Below are positions 46,801-58,588 of a stretch of 64,000 nucleotides of DNA, in pieces. Every line of letters starts with the position of its first letter. The stretch's first letter is position 1. A program made the position numbers and the translations under genes. The notes beneath the pieces are model-generated. The model did not search any database, was not told where the DNA came from, and worked only from the letters and a program-made list of their open reading frames with translations. Origin of the DNA: Microstegium vimineum (taxonomy: Eukaryota > Streptophyta > Magnoliopsida > Poales > Poaceae); assembly GCA_022036555.1 (NCBI GenBank), contig CM039135.1, forward strand, positions 42,649,312-42,713,311, given 5' to 3'.

Positions 46801-47123
46801 AGTTCATCCATCACATGCGCATCAGGATCGACGACTTGCGACAGATTGATCGATGCATGCTACTATGTATGTATGCATAGTTGATCTATTGTTCAAGTAC
46901 AATCATATGTATATCACCTCTCTTTCTTGTCGCGCAGCATCCGGAGGAAGCCGCGGTTGTCGTCATGGGTGAGCGGCGGCGGCTCCGTCCTCCCGGCAGT
47001 CGTCGTCGTCGTCGTCGTGGTCACGTCGTCGTACCAGTCCTCGTCTTCGTGCCCGCCGCCGCCGCCGCCGAGCTCCACGGCAGCCGCCGGCTGCCCCATC
47101 ATCGTCTCCCTGTACTCCATCAT
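37859..47123 (-). CDS. Full-size ABCG (PDR-type) transporter, 22 exons
   Basis: Exons: 46918-47123, 46653-46773, 44162-44250, 43836-43920, 43559-43718, 43327-43403, 43199-43249, 43036-43126, 42403-42704, 41581-42167, 41338-41498, 41125-41228, 40867-41026, 40619-40782, 40196-40528, 39818-40108, 39427-39510, 39218-39351, 38886-39113, 38628-38799, 38264-38518, 37859-38128. All are GT-AG and stay in frame: 1374 aa, slightly short of the usual 1400-1450. The order is NBD1-TMD1-NBD2-TMD2, as in plasma-membrane PDR exporters of terpenoids, hormones or lipids. NBD1: Walker A GAPGSGKT (Lys151), signature ISGGQKKR, Walker B FMDD. NBD2: GITGAGKT (Lys824), LSAEQRKR, FMDE (Glu950). Asp308 replaces the usual catalytic Glu in NBD1. 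The N-terminus is Gly/Asp/Thr-rich. The substrate cannot be told from sequence. Confidence 0.95.
44467..44890 (-). repeat. Tandem ~144-bp repeats inside intron 2 of the transporter
   Basis: The block GATTCTGTTGTGTTCATGCT...CAGCTCTAGTAG occurs at about 44467, 44638 and 44781, and GTGCTCTGTAATTCTGAACT occurs at about 44573, 44717 and 44862. The last two units are almost identical, and the first differs around a poly-A stretch. It inflates an intron that is already the largest of the gene (2.4 kb). Confidence 0.9.
45773..45982. mobile_element. Stowaway-like MITE in intron 2 of the transporter
   Basis: It starts CTCCTCCCGTCTAAAAAAG after TA and ends ...GAACTGAGAGAG before TA. The right arm is diverged, and another CTCCATCTAG-type start lies inside (~45885), so two copies may be nested. 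Confidence 0.5.
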
Positions 47124-47660
47124 CAGCGGCGCCGGCGCCCGGCGCCGACCGATCGATGAGCGGCTAGCGCGCGTTGGGAGCTAGAAAGAAAAGAAGAAAC
47201 TAGCTAGAGCTAGCTAGCTGCAGGTATGTCACGACGGACGACGGCTAAGCTTTGGCTGCTGATCTCTAGCAGATCGAGTAGGATCTCGACGACTTGCTGT
47301 TGTGTCCTAACAATAGGCGCTTGGAGGATGGCAGGTCGGCACGGCACACAGCTCGTAGCTAGGTATATGTGTATGTGTCTCACGTACGTACGAGCATCGA
47401 TGTTTGGATGTGTACATGTATATGCGTGCTGCATATATATCCAGATTCCAGAGAGAGCAGGCAAATGTAGATGGATATATATAACCAATGCAAGGGATCG
47501 AGAAGCAAAGGTGTACATGAGTTTGGATCAAGGTGGAGTTTGGAGAGGCGTGTTTGGAGAGAGTCAGAGAGATGGGAGTTTTAAGGCCGGCGGATGGAGT
47601 TTTAATTTCCTCCAACGGTTAACGACCCACGCATGCAGTACATGTAGGAGAGGACAGTAC
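47124..47660 (-). promoter_or_regulatory. 5' flank of the ABC transporter gene
   Basis: GC-moderate stretch upstream of the start codon holding the probable 5' UTR and promoter. Open frames on both strands (for example 47226-47678) show no domain and no splice partners, and I treat them as chance. Confidence 0.4.
47473..47484 (-). promoter_or_regulatory. Candidate TATA box of the ABC transporter gene
   Basis: The minus strand reads GGTTATATATATCC about 355 bp upstream of the start codon, with a CCAAT-like CATTGG a few bases upstream of it. No transcript evidence is available, so this rests on motif and distance only. Confidence 0.3.
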
Positions 47661-47886
47661 TCTTGTCCTAAATTATAACACGTTTTATTTTTTTAAGTCT
47701 AAGTTTAATTACTTATCTTATTAAAAAATATATAAATATAGTCAAATTTATGTTATTCTAAAAAAAAATATTTTATTCATAAAGCAAACTATGATAAAAA
47801 AAATTTATATTCTATAGAAATTTTTGAATAAGACAAAGTGTCAAATTAGAGATGAAAAAACAAACTTATTGGGACGGAAAAAGTAC
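47661..47886. mobile_element. Stowaway-like MITE upstream of the transporter
   Basis: The left arm CTCTTGTCCTAAATTATAAC is mirrored loosely by a right arm ...TTATTGGGACGGAAAAAG, followed by TA. The interior is AT-rich. The arms are diverged. Confidence 0.5.
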
Positions 47887-50366
47887 ATTCTAATCTGGCC
47901 GACCACCTGTCCCACTTCGCTTTGATTCCTTCTCTCCATTCTCTTTTAGCATATTTCTCTATCTTTTTTTTTCTCGAATATGCACGAGTGTACATATCAT
48001 TATATTAAGAAAGGAGTAAGCAAAATAAAGGTATAGAAAAAAAAGGCCAAAGCCCGAGGACAATGCTACATTGTGACAACAACACCCAAGAACACGGCAG
48101 GTAACGGTCTAACCTTCCGATACAAGACTCCCTAAGTGAAACGCTCCGACCTGCACCCATAACTCCGCCTGAGTCTTGATAACCTGCAGGCTGCAGCAGC
48201 TCGGCGACAGGAGATGTAGATTCCCTAAAACATCGGGCGTGGACTTGCTACATCTTATATATGCCTGGAATATACAGTCTCACAATTAGTCTCACAATTA
48301 TTAGTCACTTGGATCAGTCACACAGTAGATGGATCGCCTGAGCAGTTATTAGGCGAATGCGAGGTAAGAAAAGTGTATTTTAAAAGGGTCTATTTTTTCT
48401 GACACATGCACTTCCCGAGTAGCATATGAACTTAATAATTTACATAAGAGCGAGTTATCTGGTGTTTCAGTGCTAGATAGGGAAAATCCAGTGTTGAACT
48501 CCTCTTTTTGGCACATTTGTTGCTTTTTTATGTCCATTATTATTGTTTACTGTGAATGAAAAAACACGTGTCATGAAAAAAAAGAAACTAAACATGTGCA
48601 TGTTATGAAAAAAAGTACACATGTGCCTGACAACTTTTTTAGTACTTGTAGAGAAGTTTTATCGTTTCATCTACCGCGAACAAATTAATTTGGATAACAT
48701 TAATTAAGTTTTTGTTTAGATGTAGTTAGATTCACATCGATCTACATAAGTTAAAGTAGATTGAAAGGAAATTTAAACTAAATTGCATCCCAATCCACCA
48801 CAATACATGTAGATTAAGTTGAATCTGACAAATATCCAAATAAGACTAAAAAAGTGGACAAGCTGAGGAAGGGATTAATTAAATCTCTCCTTGAACAGCA
48901 TGACCGGCGCCAGTGATGCTTGGGTTCTGTTTATTTATTTTCACCGGGATATTTTTACCTAACTATTATTTTTAATTACTTCATTGTTTATTTTATTATA
49001 AATCAAGGCACGGGTTTTTCAGCGTCTACGTCGGCCAAAAAACAGAGAGAGTTGTCTCATCCTTACTCATCAGTTAATATGATGATGGATTATAAATTGA
49101 TTGAAAAACGATATCTATGCAGTATGTAGTATCCAATCCAGATCCCTGTGCCGCAACGAACGGCGTAATAAGATTGCGCCCATCTTCGGACCATCATGCA
49201 CGGATGGAGGCGGTCCGCCCAATCATCAATGTATAGTAATGGTGGTCGTCGCCGACGATCTGCCGCCGGCGTGCATGAATGCCACAAGCGAAGCTACTCC
49301 TAGCTAGCTACCTAGCTTTCGTCAACTGATAATCAAGTGGTCGATCATGGGAGGACGACCGGCCATGCATTCATCACTATCAGCGGGATCAGGTTCAGAC
49401 AAGTCGAGAGAGCCTCGTATCTATGATCGATGCTTCTTAATTTCTCGCACACACGGTCCGACTCAGTCCAATTCCAATGTTTTAGAACTTTTTTTTAGGA
49501 AGGATATATTTATATTAGAGGAAGAATAAAAAATAAAATATCGGTTCGGTTTTTTATAGCAACCAAGTTCAAAGATCATATAACTGGGAGAGAAGGCCCC
49601 TCATCCCGCCCGTATAACTTTCAGCTCAACTGTCAAATATGTAACTAACGACTTAGGTAAATCACACCGAGCCAACTTGCCACCATGCCACTACTACTCT
49701 GACTTGGTCGAAACGATTCAACTAACAACTCAACTTGGTCGAAAATGACCCACACCGCAACGATGAAACACGACCGAACTAACAAACCCCACAACTAACA
49801 ACTAGAAAAAAAACAACTAACTTAGGAAAACAACCCAAAGCGTTGATGTCGAGCACCACCACGTCCAGACAGCAACGAAGCAGCGAAACGGAGCTCGAAT
49901 GATTCGTGACGCCTTAACAAAATGGGCAAAAGAAGAGGTACAAGAAGGACGTTTACAAGGAGGAAGCGATGTCCGCAGACGTCGTCTTCTAGCCTTTTGC
50001 CATGACCTCTCACCAATACCCACCACTGTCGCCAGTGGCCACTGCAAAGGAGGCAGTAATGAAGGAAGGCGCCAGTGATGAACACGGACCGCCGACACCC
50101 AACACCGCTATGGCTACTGCGAGCGTCCTCGTGGCAAGCGCAACCGCATGACACCCCCCTGATCCATCACAGAGACGAGGACAGAGAGAGAGAGCGCCAA
50201 GGGAGTTGCTCGGTGAGGCGTCGTGGTGGCCTTCCTGACTGTTGCCCCAAGAAATACGGCAAAAGGAAATAGTCAAACCCGCTGAGAAGAGAGCCGCATG
50301 AAGAGGATGCCTACCGCCAGGACCAATCGAAGCCGCCAGTAGCAAGCCGAACATGACAACGACTAA
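47887..50366. other. Gene-free spacer, possible non-LTR retroelement tail
   Basis: At about 47965-48220, TTTTTTTTTCTCGAATATGC followed by CATTATATTAAGAAAGGAGT resembles, on the minus strand, the poly-A end of grass LINE 3' regions; this is from memory and weak. The part 49600-50350 is GC-richer with open frames on both strands but no recognised domain. I see no gene. Confidence 0.35.
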
Positions 50367-50493
50367 GGGCCTTGTTCGTTTGACTAGGAATAGAGCCCTA
50401 AACTATTCCGGTAATCCAGTCTTATACAAATTACACCAAGAATTCCTGCTGGATTAGTTCCATGCCACTATTCCCCAAGAAACAAACATGTCC
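50367..50493. mobile_element. Tourist-like MITE, 127 bp
   Basis: The ends are GGGCCTTGTTCGTTT and, inverted, GGACATGTTTGTTT, with TAA on both sides (50364-50366 and 50494-50496), as expected for PIF/Harbinger-type insertion. Confidence 0.65.
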
Positions 50494-50496
50494 TAA

Positions 50497-51892
50497 GGGA
50501 GAAGAAAGCTAACGGGTAAGAAAAAGGGTCAAGGGAAGTGGAGGCATCAGCCACCAAGCCTGCAAACACATCCTCCCCCAGGCCCCACCCACCCGCCCTC
50601 CCAACCGCCGTCCACCCAGGCCCTGGCCGCTGAACTTGCGGATCCAGCAGCTAGCAACTCTCGCCGCGATAAATCACTGTAGCAACTAGTTATCTCCCTC
50701 CGATCCATCTGCTTGTAGCAGCATGCCCTTGTCAGCCACCTGGCCCCTATGTTGAGTGCCCCAACGCCCCCTGCTCCTCTTGTATTTACTGGCACAAATC
50801 TTAAAGCATATCAGAGGGCTAAGATATCAGGTGCTCTGACACATAGTTGTGGGAAATATCCCTTGCTCTCGTCGCCGTCCACCACAGCCCGGCCATACTC
50901 AGTCCAATGTTGGGCTTAAAGGCTCAGTCCTACTAACTAGTTGTGTATCGCATCCTTCATTTTGGTAGAGATAATATCACAATTTAATATAAGAAGCTTC
51001 TTGTACGTGCATATTGCATACGTATGGCCACATGGATCCATGCATGTATTTGGATCGGTCATCGATCAGTCATCACAATGCAGTTGGCTAGCGGTACGTT
51101 TACCAGGCACGCATGCAGTTATTACCGCGCAGGACATCCAAGGAAAAGAAAAGCAATCCAAAAGTAGCATACTACGAGTATATATACTACTCCTATATAT
51201 GACGAGACCAAACAATGTGCTTCTTCTGCATTCTGCCGCCATGAAAAACGACACATCAGCTCGGGGCCATACTTGGCGAACGTGTGTTGCTTGCTACGGC
51301 GTCACTCTCTCGATCGCCAGCCATCATCGTCTACTCCATCCCATTTTATTAACAGGAGCAATTAATATTTTGCTTGCTAGGTGGAGCGTATTGTATATAT
51401 AGTAACGCACCGGTATTCAGTGAACAATAAACATATATACACATATATAATATATAAAGCACTACATGTTCGCTGAAGTTTCCGAACGGATGGCGGGGCA
51501 GTGTGTAGATACGTCGCACTGGATCGGAACCATTATCGCACTTGCGTCTCTCATGCATTATTCATGCATACACTCATCGACGACCGCCGCTTGACGAAGG
51601 CTCTCTTAGCTAGATCGTGAGGTACATACGTGCCAAACATGGTGATGTGAACAACGACTGATGATCCGTGTCAGCTGCTGGCTTGCTTGCATTGTTGTTC
51701 AAACTAGGCGGCACTGCATAGGTGAGATTTTGTGCATGCATGCATGTGTCAGCCGTTCTCCAGCTGCATTCGTATATGACGTGGACGTACGCAAGAGCTA
51801 TATGTACTTGTCGTGTGAGCTCTCTCTCTCTCTGACATACTGCCAGTTTCGTTGGAGTATATAAACGTACGCTTCTAGTTGCTACTAAATCA
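50497..51892. other. Gene-free spacer
   Basis: I see no gene. Many CATGCATG and TATATA words of the sort common in grass promoters and spacers. Open frames here are short and overlap on both strands. Confidence 0.5.
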
Positions 51893-52121
51893 ATCTGTTC
51901 CAAATTATAACTTGTTAGTTTTTTTAATCTTAGTTTTTGATCACTCGTCTTATTTAAAAATTCATAAAAAACACTTTTTCTATTGTGTCTTACTTTATTA
52001 ATATAAGTTTTTTTAAAAAAAATAACTTAAATTTAACTATATTTACATAAAATTTTAAACAAAAGAAATTGTTAAATTTAAGGTAAAAAGAATAAATAAA
52101 TTATAATTTAGGATGGAGGGA
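51893..52121. mobile_element. Stowaway-like MITE
   Basis: The left arm CTGTTCCAAATTATAACTTG is mirrored by TAATTTAGGATGGAG at the right. The target TA is not clean, so the ends are approximate. Confidence 0.5.
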
Positions 52122-52262
52122 TGTTCTAATGTTCTCTTTATTTGCCTCCCTATGATTTTGTCTACCATGCATGCATATATGGACCCATCCTCGTTATTCT
52201 TAAGTTATTTTATTTTCTTATTCGTGCTATCTCTGTCCTAAAAAGAATATAAGTATAATATA

Positions 52263-52498
52263 CTTCCTCCGTTCTATAATATATATTGTTTTCTATGTTT
52301 ATGCCATAAATTTGACTTTATTTTATAGAAAATACGTGCAACATTTGTATATCCAAATAAATTTATTAAAAATTTAGACTCAAATATCTTCCTAAAAATA
52401 CTAATTTTATGTACTATAATATTAATATTTTTAATGTATATCTTGTTAATGTTGTTTCTTGGAAAATAAAAGCGAGAGATATTTTAGAACGGAGGGAG
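52263..52498. mobile_element. Stowaway-like MITE, 236 bp
   Basis: It starts CTTCCTCCGTTCTATAAT and ends ATTTTAGAACGGAGGGAG, flanked by TA (52261-52262 and 52499-52500). The arms are well preserved. Confidence 0.9.
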
Positions 52499-52587
52499 TA
52501 CATGCTAATTAAAATTAAAATAATTCACATATGACCAAACTTCCATCAAATAGTATTATATTTAAAGCTCTAAATTAATTTAGTATA

Positions 52588-52612
52588 ATATATATATATA
52601 TATATATATATA
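52588..52612. repeat. (TA)n microsatellite
   Basis: About 12 TA units in AT-rich spacer. Confidence 0.9.
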
Positions 52613-53293
52613 TTATGGTTAATCTAATGATATTTTTATAATATTATAAATATTTATATTTTTATCTATAATTAGTCAAACTTGATATACAAAATCATGA
52701 TACTGTTCTAGAATTATTTTTAGCTACAGAGGGAATAGATATGTAAGCACCATACATGGGATAAGCATTCTAACTGACTTAACATCTGGCATCCATCCGT
52801 TTTCCTCTGACTACTAGTCCATCTATAACTCTAAGCACACGCTTATGCACGAATTAATTGGAAGTGGCGTGCGTGGCAGTACCAGTACAAGTGTACAACG
52901 ACAATATAGACACAGTGCAAATGACACGGACAGCGCAACAACGAGGAACACACGCAACGGCGAAACAGATATTACTATCGTACGTACGTACGTGTCTACT
53001 CTTGTGGATTGTCACTAGCTAGCTAGCCTAGCTAGTGTCGGGCCCTCAGCTCGCCAAGTGAACGAGCAGCAGTACGGCACCTGTTGATCGATAGTATATA
53101 TTAGGTCAGTCTTCATAAGAGTTAAATGTGTTGTCACATAATCATTTTTACGACATTACAGTGTATTTAAGAACAGAGAGAAAAAATGAGTTCTCTTAGC
53201 ATGAATAGTCTCTCTAAGTCATGAAATTAAAAGCATATGAAACTATTGAATGAAACTCTCTACTGAGAGTGAGTACCTTAGACTACCATAATA
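52613..53293. other. Gene-free spacer
   Basis: I see no gene. The part 53100-53290 resembles a decayed MITE (CAGTCTTCATAAGAGTT...ACTCTCTACTGAGAGTGAGT) but I could not pair its ends. Confidence 0.45.
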
Positions 53294-53530
53294 CTCCATC
53301 CGTACCTAAATATCAATCATCATTGGTGTATGTGCCACGTTTTGACTCGATTGGTAGAAAATACGAGTAACATTTGTATCTTCTCTAAATAAATTTATAA
53401 AAAAACTAGATTTAAAGATTTTTCCGTACGTGATACTAATAATGTATCATAAATATTAATATTTTTAATATATATTTAGTAAATATTGTTTCTAGGAAAG
53501 CAAAAGATAGATATTAAGGAACAGGGAAAG
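53294..53530. mobile_element. Stowaway-like MITE, 237 bp
   Basis: It starts CTCCATCCGTACCTAAATAT after TA and ends ATATTAAGGAACAGGGAAAG before TA (53531-53532). Confidence 0.75.
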
Positions 53531-53689
53531 TACACTTCAACGTACTCACTCACATAAAGCAAATGCCCAAAAATCGAAATCGACTGTGTACCACAATTTA
53601 TCGTCCCAAAAGTTTTCGACTTGTCACGGGCCGCTCATAGTGTTTTCATGATGCTCATATTTTTCTATTCGGTCAACAGCTAACTTATT

Positions 53690-53919
53690 GGCCCTGTTTG
53701 GTACAGCTTATTTGGGAAGCGCTTCTCAAATAAGCTGTACAAATAGGATAAAATCAGCTGTCAAAATAAGCTGGTCTGATCCAACTTCTGCTTATTAGTA
53801 TAAATGAGAGCTGTGGAAATAAGCGTGGCCAGAATAAGTTACTGAAAAACGTTGTGTTTGGCTATTCATTCCAGTTTATTTTGATCATAAGCAACTTATA
53901 AGCTGTACCAAACAGGGCC
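53690..53919. mobile_element. MITE with long perfect-like ends, 230 bp
   Basis: GGCCCTGTTTGGTACAGCTTAT at the left is mirrored by ATAAGCTGTACCAAACAGGG then CC at the right, an almost perfect ~22-bp inverted repeat. ATT flanks both sides (53687-53689 and 53920-53922), which may be a 3-bp target duplication. The interior has further AATAAGC words that can fold. Confidence 0.85.
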
Positions 53920-54065
53920 ATTACATGTCCATCAACTACGGGATGTCTATATGGCTTCACCAAGAAATATCGTCTCACTAATTCGTTCTCTCAGAGGTGC
54001 TCGTGCTCACAGAGATACCATATACATGCATGTTGTGTTTAGAGAAGCAAGTGAATATTATATAT

Positions 54066-54296
54066 AAGTGTTATTCTACACTTTAGGTGTAAAATACTTA
54101 TACTACAATAAAGTGTTATAGTGGAAAAATTTAGTATTGTTCAGTAGTCGCGTACGTATCAGTATTTTCTAGTATTTTTGTGGTGCTAGGTGTAGTATTA
54201 ACTGATATTAAACGTTGTTTAATTAGTAATGTACTTATTATTTTTTCATGTCAATTTTACCTTGTGGTGTACACCTAAAATGTAGAATAGTATTTT
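54066..54296. mobile_element. Inverted-repeat MITE, ~231 bp
   Basis: AAGTGTTATTCTACACTTTA then GGTGTA at the left pairs with an inverted right arm reading AAAATACTATTCTACATTTT then AGGTGTA. The interior is AT-rich. Target duplication not resolved. Confidence 0.65.
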
Positions 54297-54499
54297 CGTA
54301 TATGTATATATATATAAGTATATATCAATCGTCTGGAAGAAAAATAAGAGTACCAAAATGAGAACCGTCGAAGAAAGCAATATCATCGTCACACCGCGCG
54401 CTGGATTCTAGGCAAATGAGAGCGAACCAGGCGGCGGGCGCGCGGGCGTCAGTAAAGAAGCGTGCGTCACGGAGGGTGGTTGGTCAGTACTCAGTAGGC

Positions 54500-54526
54500 C
54501 GGCAAGGCAAGGCAAGGCAAGGCAAG
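54500..54526. repeat. (GGCAA)n short tandem repeat
   Basis: About five units of GGCAA in a GC-rich patch. Confidence 0.9.
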
Positions 54527-55031
54527 AAGGCAAAGCCAAGCGTACGTCCCGCAGGCCGCAGCATGCACCCACCGCCAGAGAATGACAGGACCATACATGC
54601 ATGCAGCTAGTAGAGCAGAAGCATGGACACTCGATCAGCGGCTCGATCGAGTTCCGTGTCGTCGATCGTCGTCATCTCATCTACCGCGTACCGCCCCGGC
54701 CGCTCGCGCGATTTGCGTTTGGATACAACACCACATATATGCATGTCATGTCAGCATGTGCACCGCACGCTGCACAAGCAGGAGAGAGACAATCTATGGA
54801 TCGATCGCTCCGTGGACTGGTACTGTGTCGTCGTACGTCTCTGTGTGCTTGGAAATTTCCACGCACATGACATGTACCATACATCATATCTCATGTGTGT
54901 CTATATATATACACCTGCAGTGCAAGATAGCTGTACGTACACCATGCATGCATGTGCCGCCAAACACTTGTATTGATCTTTTTTTTTGCCAAGAAGATAT
55001 TAATTTCTGCCTTTTTTTGGCATTGTCTATA
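54527..55031. other. Gene-free GC-moderate spacer
   Basis: Several overlapping open frames on both strands, but none with a domain or splice partners. It may be a promoter-like or formerly genic patch. Confidence 0.4.
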
Positions 55032-55392
55032 CTAGCAAGCGTGCCCGTGCGTTGCAACAGAAGATAAAACTGAACACAGGATCGGAGTATTGTATATTTA
55101 TTTGTATTTATGTTTTTCTATCTCTCTTTCAACCTATTTTTTTCATCATCAACTCCATTGTATTGCTATTTTTCAAACTAAATACATGGTCTTTTCTATT
55201 TGAATTTGGATTAGAATTAGAATCTCTATTCATCTTACTCAAAGTATTCCATCATGAGCCATGTCAGAATAAGAATTGTATAAAAAGCTGGTTATTTTCG
55301 AGTCCATATCATATATGCAACACAATAGGTTTTTGAATCAAATTCCATATCATGCTAGCTAGACAAGAGCTATTCAAACTTGTATAAGTATG

Positions 55393-55398
<6 letters not shown>

Positions 55399-55429
<31 letters not shown>
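55399..55429. repeat. (TA)n microsatellite within the Helitron
   Basis: About 15 AT units. Confidence 0.9.
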
Positions 55430-55433
<4 letters not shown>

Positions 55434-55474
55434 GAAATAGATCTCTGCTAGCTCTTCCCTTTTTACACTATTTA

Positions 55475-55677
55475 GGGGCTGTTTGGTTTTGGGCCACGCC
55501 CAGATGTGGCGAGTTGTGGCGGAGGCGACGAATACGAGCGCCACACTCTGTGGCAGCTTTTCCACTCAGAAAACATGTGGCCGCCTCATATTATGCATGA
55601 ACCAAACACCTGTCAAGGATAGTGTGACGTGCCAAAGGTTATGTGTGGCAGTGTGCGGCGGGGAACCAAACAACTCC
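55475..55677. mobile_element. Tourist-like MITE nested in the Helitron, 203 bp
   Basis: The ends are GGGGCTGTTTGGTT and, inverted, GGAGTTGTTTGGTT, flanked by TTA (55472-55474 and 55678-55680). The GC-rich interior has GTGGC and GCCAC words that can pair. Confidence 0.85.
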
Positions 55678-55908
55678 TTAGATTTGGTTTAGGATTAGAA
55701 TCACTATTCATCTTACTCGCGATCGGGGGTATTCTATTTGGATTAGAATAGGGTTATCTTAACTATACTCGTGTCCAATCTCTATATAAAAACATAGAAG
55801 GGTTATAGTATACAAACGAATAGAGATATCACATTCACCGGGTTAGTTAGAAAAGACCATACAAAAAAATGGGTGGAGAAATTTTGTCTCTTTATTATTA
55901 GGTATAGA

Positions 55909-57256
55909 TATATACTAAAGCCTGGGTTTTAAATAGTAATTAGCGCGTGAACGAAGATAGAAGCGTGAAAAGAGATGAAACATGTTTTTTTTCTGTTCAA
56001 ATAAGAAGAAGGAAAAACAGAGGGAGAGAAGAAAATGCAGTGGGAAAATAAAGATTCCAGTACTGCTAGAGTCTGGCATATTATTCAGCAAGCCGGACTG
56101 ATGCTGTGACGTTATCTGCCGATCTGAGGAGCAGCTAGTGGCTAGCACTGACGATGAGTACTAATACTGCTATATATAGGAGTACTCTCGTACATCAGCT
56201 AGAGTTGACTTGGTGGATGAGCAGCACTGTACCGACTCAGATCATTGAGCCTTCTCGTCAGTGCTCAGTACTGGCCGGCATGCATGCACCATGTATATAG
56301 GAGTATATGCATGAATGCCAGTGCGACCTCGTCTTCGATCTGCCACGCGCGCCCATACCATACTCAATTGATGCATATGCACACAGAACAAAAAAACTAC
56401 ACATATATAAATGATGGAAGAACGATCCACAAGTCCACAACACAGTTTGTACGTATACGTGTTTAATTATGACTTATGAGTGTGTTAAAATGCTCACTGT
56501 ATACTATGAGCTAGAGTACTGAAATACTCATGATCATATGGGTAATACTATGATATTACTAAAAACTGTATTCTTTTTAGAGTTTTAAAAACTCTACTCT
56601 AGACCTCTGTTTTTTAAACCACAGTTATTCGGTGCACACGCATGCTGACATTATATATAGATCGATCGAGTACTAAGTTGATAAATAATCTTGAATGAAT
56701 TGAAGCATGGTTTCGTCGTCGTCACAGGGTCGTACCTATAATTTTTAGAGGACCCGGCCTGAACCAAATGTATGAGGTGATCTTAAAATTTTAAAAAATA
56801 ATATAGCGAAAGCATATTTTTACTTAGTTGTAAAGCTTCAAAATATATTTTGTTCCTATATTACAAAGAAAAGAACATATCATATCTTAATACCAACCAT
56901 CCAATTATCAATGATTAATTATTAGTATATAGTATCTATTGTAAAATTGGTGGCCTTATAATTTTGGAGGCTCGAAACTTGTGCACCACTTGCACATGCT
57001 AATGTTCGGCACTGGTCGTCAGCGCGTGACGTTATATGATTAGCCCTAGCTTGACTCTGCTGATTTGTATGTCCAACTTCCACATGATTAATGCAGGGTA
57101 GTATGGGCACACCGAGGAAATTAATAGTGTGTATTTAATTCACTAGTGTACTAGCAAATACGTGTCAGCTGCCACCTGCATGCATGAACATGATGATGCA
57201 GCAGCTTCGATTCTCTATAGTCTAGTGTATGAGTACTGTGCAGTGTTAATATAGTA
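55909..57256. other. Gene-free spacer
   Basis: I see no gene. AT-rich with short overlapping open frames. A segment near 56725-56830 (CTATAATTTTTAGAGGACCC) reads like transposon-derived sequence, but no ends are visible. Confidence 0.45.
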
Positions 57257-57776
57257 CTACGTTCATCCCTAAAAGAATACAACTATGAAAACCGTATCGG
57301 TCAATGAACTCATATTTAACCGACTATATATATTAAATAGTACTCTCTCTCCATCTCAAATTATAAGACATCCCAAAAATATTGGAGAGTCAAAGTATCT
57401 CAACTTTAACCAAACTTATATGATAATATAATAACATTTATGATGACAATTAAGTATCATTAGATTCGTTATCAATTAAATTTTATAGTATGTCTATTTG
57501 ATGTCAAATTTTTTTTCTATAACTATTGGTCAAACTTAAGATGATTTGACTCTCCAAGATTCTTGGAATATCTTATAATTTGAGATGAAGTGAGTATTAG
57601 TATTTATGTCTCTAAATAATTTTAATTTTATTATAAAAATATATTCTATAACAAATCTAATAATACTAATTTCATATAATGAATGTTAGTATTTTTTTAT
57701 AAATTTAGTCCATGTTCAAACTGTTTGACTACTTAAAAATGATATATAATTGTATTTTTTTTAGGGATGGAGGTAG
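57257..57776. mobile_element. Stowaway-like MITE (outer) interrupted by another
   Basis: It starts CTACGTTCATCCCTAAAAGA and ends TTTTTTTTAGGGATGGAGGTAG, with TA at both sides (57255-57256 and 57777-57778). A second Stowaway-like element occupies 57343-57594, so the outer element alone is about 268 bp. Confidence 0.8.
57343..57594. mobile_element. Stowaway-like MITE (inner), 252 bp
   Basis: It starts CTCTCTCTCCATCTCAAATT and ends AATTTGAGATGAAGTGAG with TA at both sides (57341-57342 and 57595-57596). It lies wholly inside the outer element, giving the relative order of insertion. Confidence 0.85.
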
Positions 57777-58588
57777 TAGTATAACGTACTAGCTGCTACT
57801 ACCTGCATGCAGAGTACATGGATGATCATCATATATATATGATGCGTGTTCTCAGTCCAAATGCACTGCTTGCTGGCCTTTGCATTTTTTTTTATTAATT
57901 CATGCGCTTGAAGGGAACTAATTAAAACGTAGAGTAAATAGTAGAACTGACCGGTTTTAATAACGACCGACGACACAGGTCTTCCAAGTTCCAAGTGGAC
58001 ACAGGGAGCTACCTCCTAGTCAGGTGGATGAACGGGCAGCGTGAATGACAGGAGTACTATGTGTAATGTCAGTGATGCTGTACTCCTTGATTAATATAAT
58101 TACTTGACGTACGCGTCTCATTAATTGCCTAAATTAGCTAGGCTTGCAAGCTACGAAGTACGACCAATATGCACAGTTAACCCCCAACGCACAATCAGTC
58201 CCCGCAGTAGTACAGTGTCGTTGTTTGGAGCTACTCGATCGATCGGTCCCATATCGATCCATCTGCAGATAAAGAAGATATGTGCAAGTGATCACAGGGA
58301 ATTAATTAGTTATCTATGCGCAAGTGATCACGGGGAATTAGTTATCACTTGCTCACTCCGTCGCACAATAGAAATCGTTAAGCTGACTTTGACGGTTTGT
58401 TTTTTGTTTTGTTGCGAGAGGAAAAAAAAAATAGTATCAGGCTCATAAGTTGGGTTGACAAGTTACTCTTTAACTAGCTTTGTAAAAATATGTGTAACAT
58501 TTATATACTTATAAAATTTATTATAAAAAATATATACAATGATATATATAATCGTACTAATTATGTATTATAAATATGGGATTTGCTA

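Larger units (their letters stand above)
55032..55908 (-). mobile_element. Compact non-autonomous Helitron, 877 bp
   Basis: On the minus strand it begins TCTATACCTAATAATAAAGA at 55908, preceded by A, and ends CAACGCACGGGCACGCTTGC then TAG at 55032, followed by T. These are the grass Helitron 5' TC and 3' CTAG ends with insertion between A and T. The expected hairpin before CTAG is present in weak form (GTTGCAAC / GCACGGGC). No coding capacity. A Tourist-like MITE is nested inside. Confidence 0.8.

Noticed and set aside
1389..47123. HMG-CoA synthase (mevalonate pathway) and a PDR transporter (often a terpenoid exporter) in the same window, suggesting a terpenoid gene cluster
   Set aside because: They are over 30 kb apart across transposons, there is no terpene synthase or P450 in the window, and HMG-CoA synthase is a housekeeping enzyme. 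Co-location alone does not support a cluster.
49817..50354. Minus-strand frames of 93-114 aa in a GC-richer patch
   Set aside because: No domain, overlapping frames in different phases, and no plausible splice structure.
54582..55067. A 161-aa plus-strand open frame
   Set aside because: Cys/His/Arg-rich translation without a recognisable motif, it overlaps other frames, and it runs into the Helitron end at 55032.
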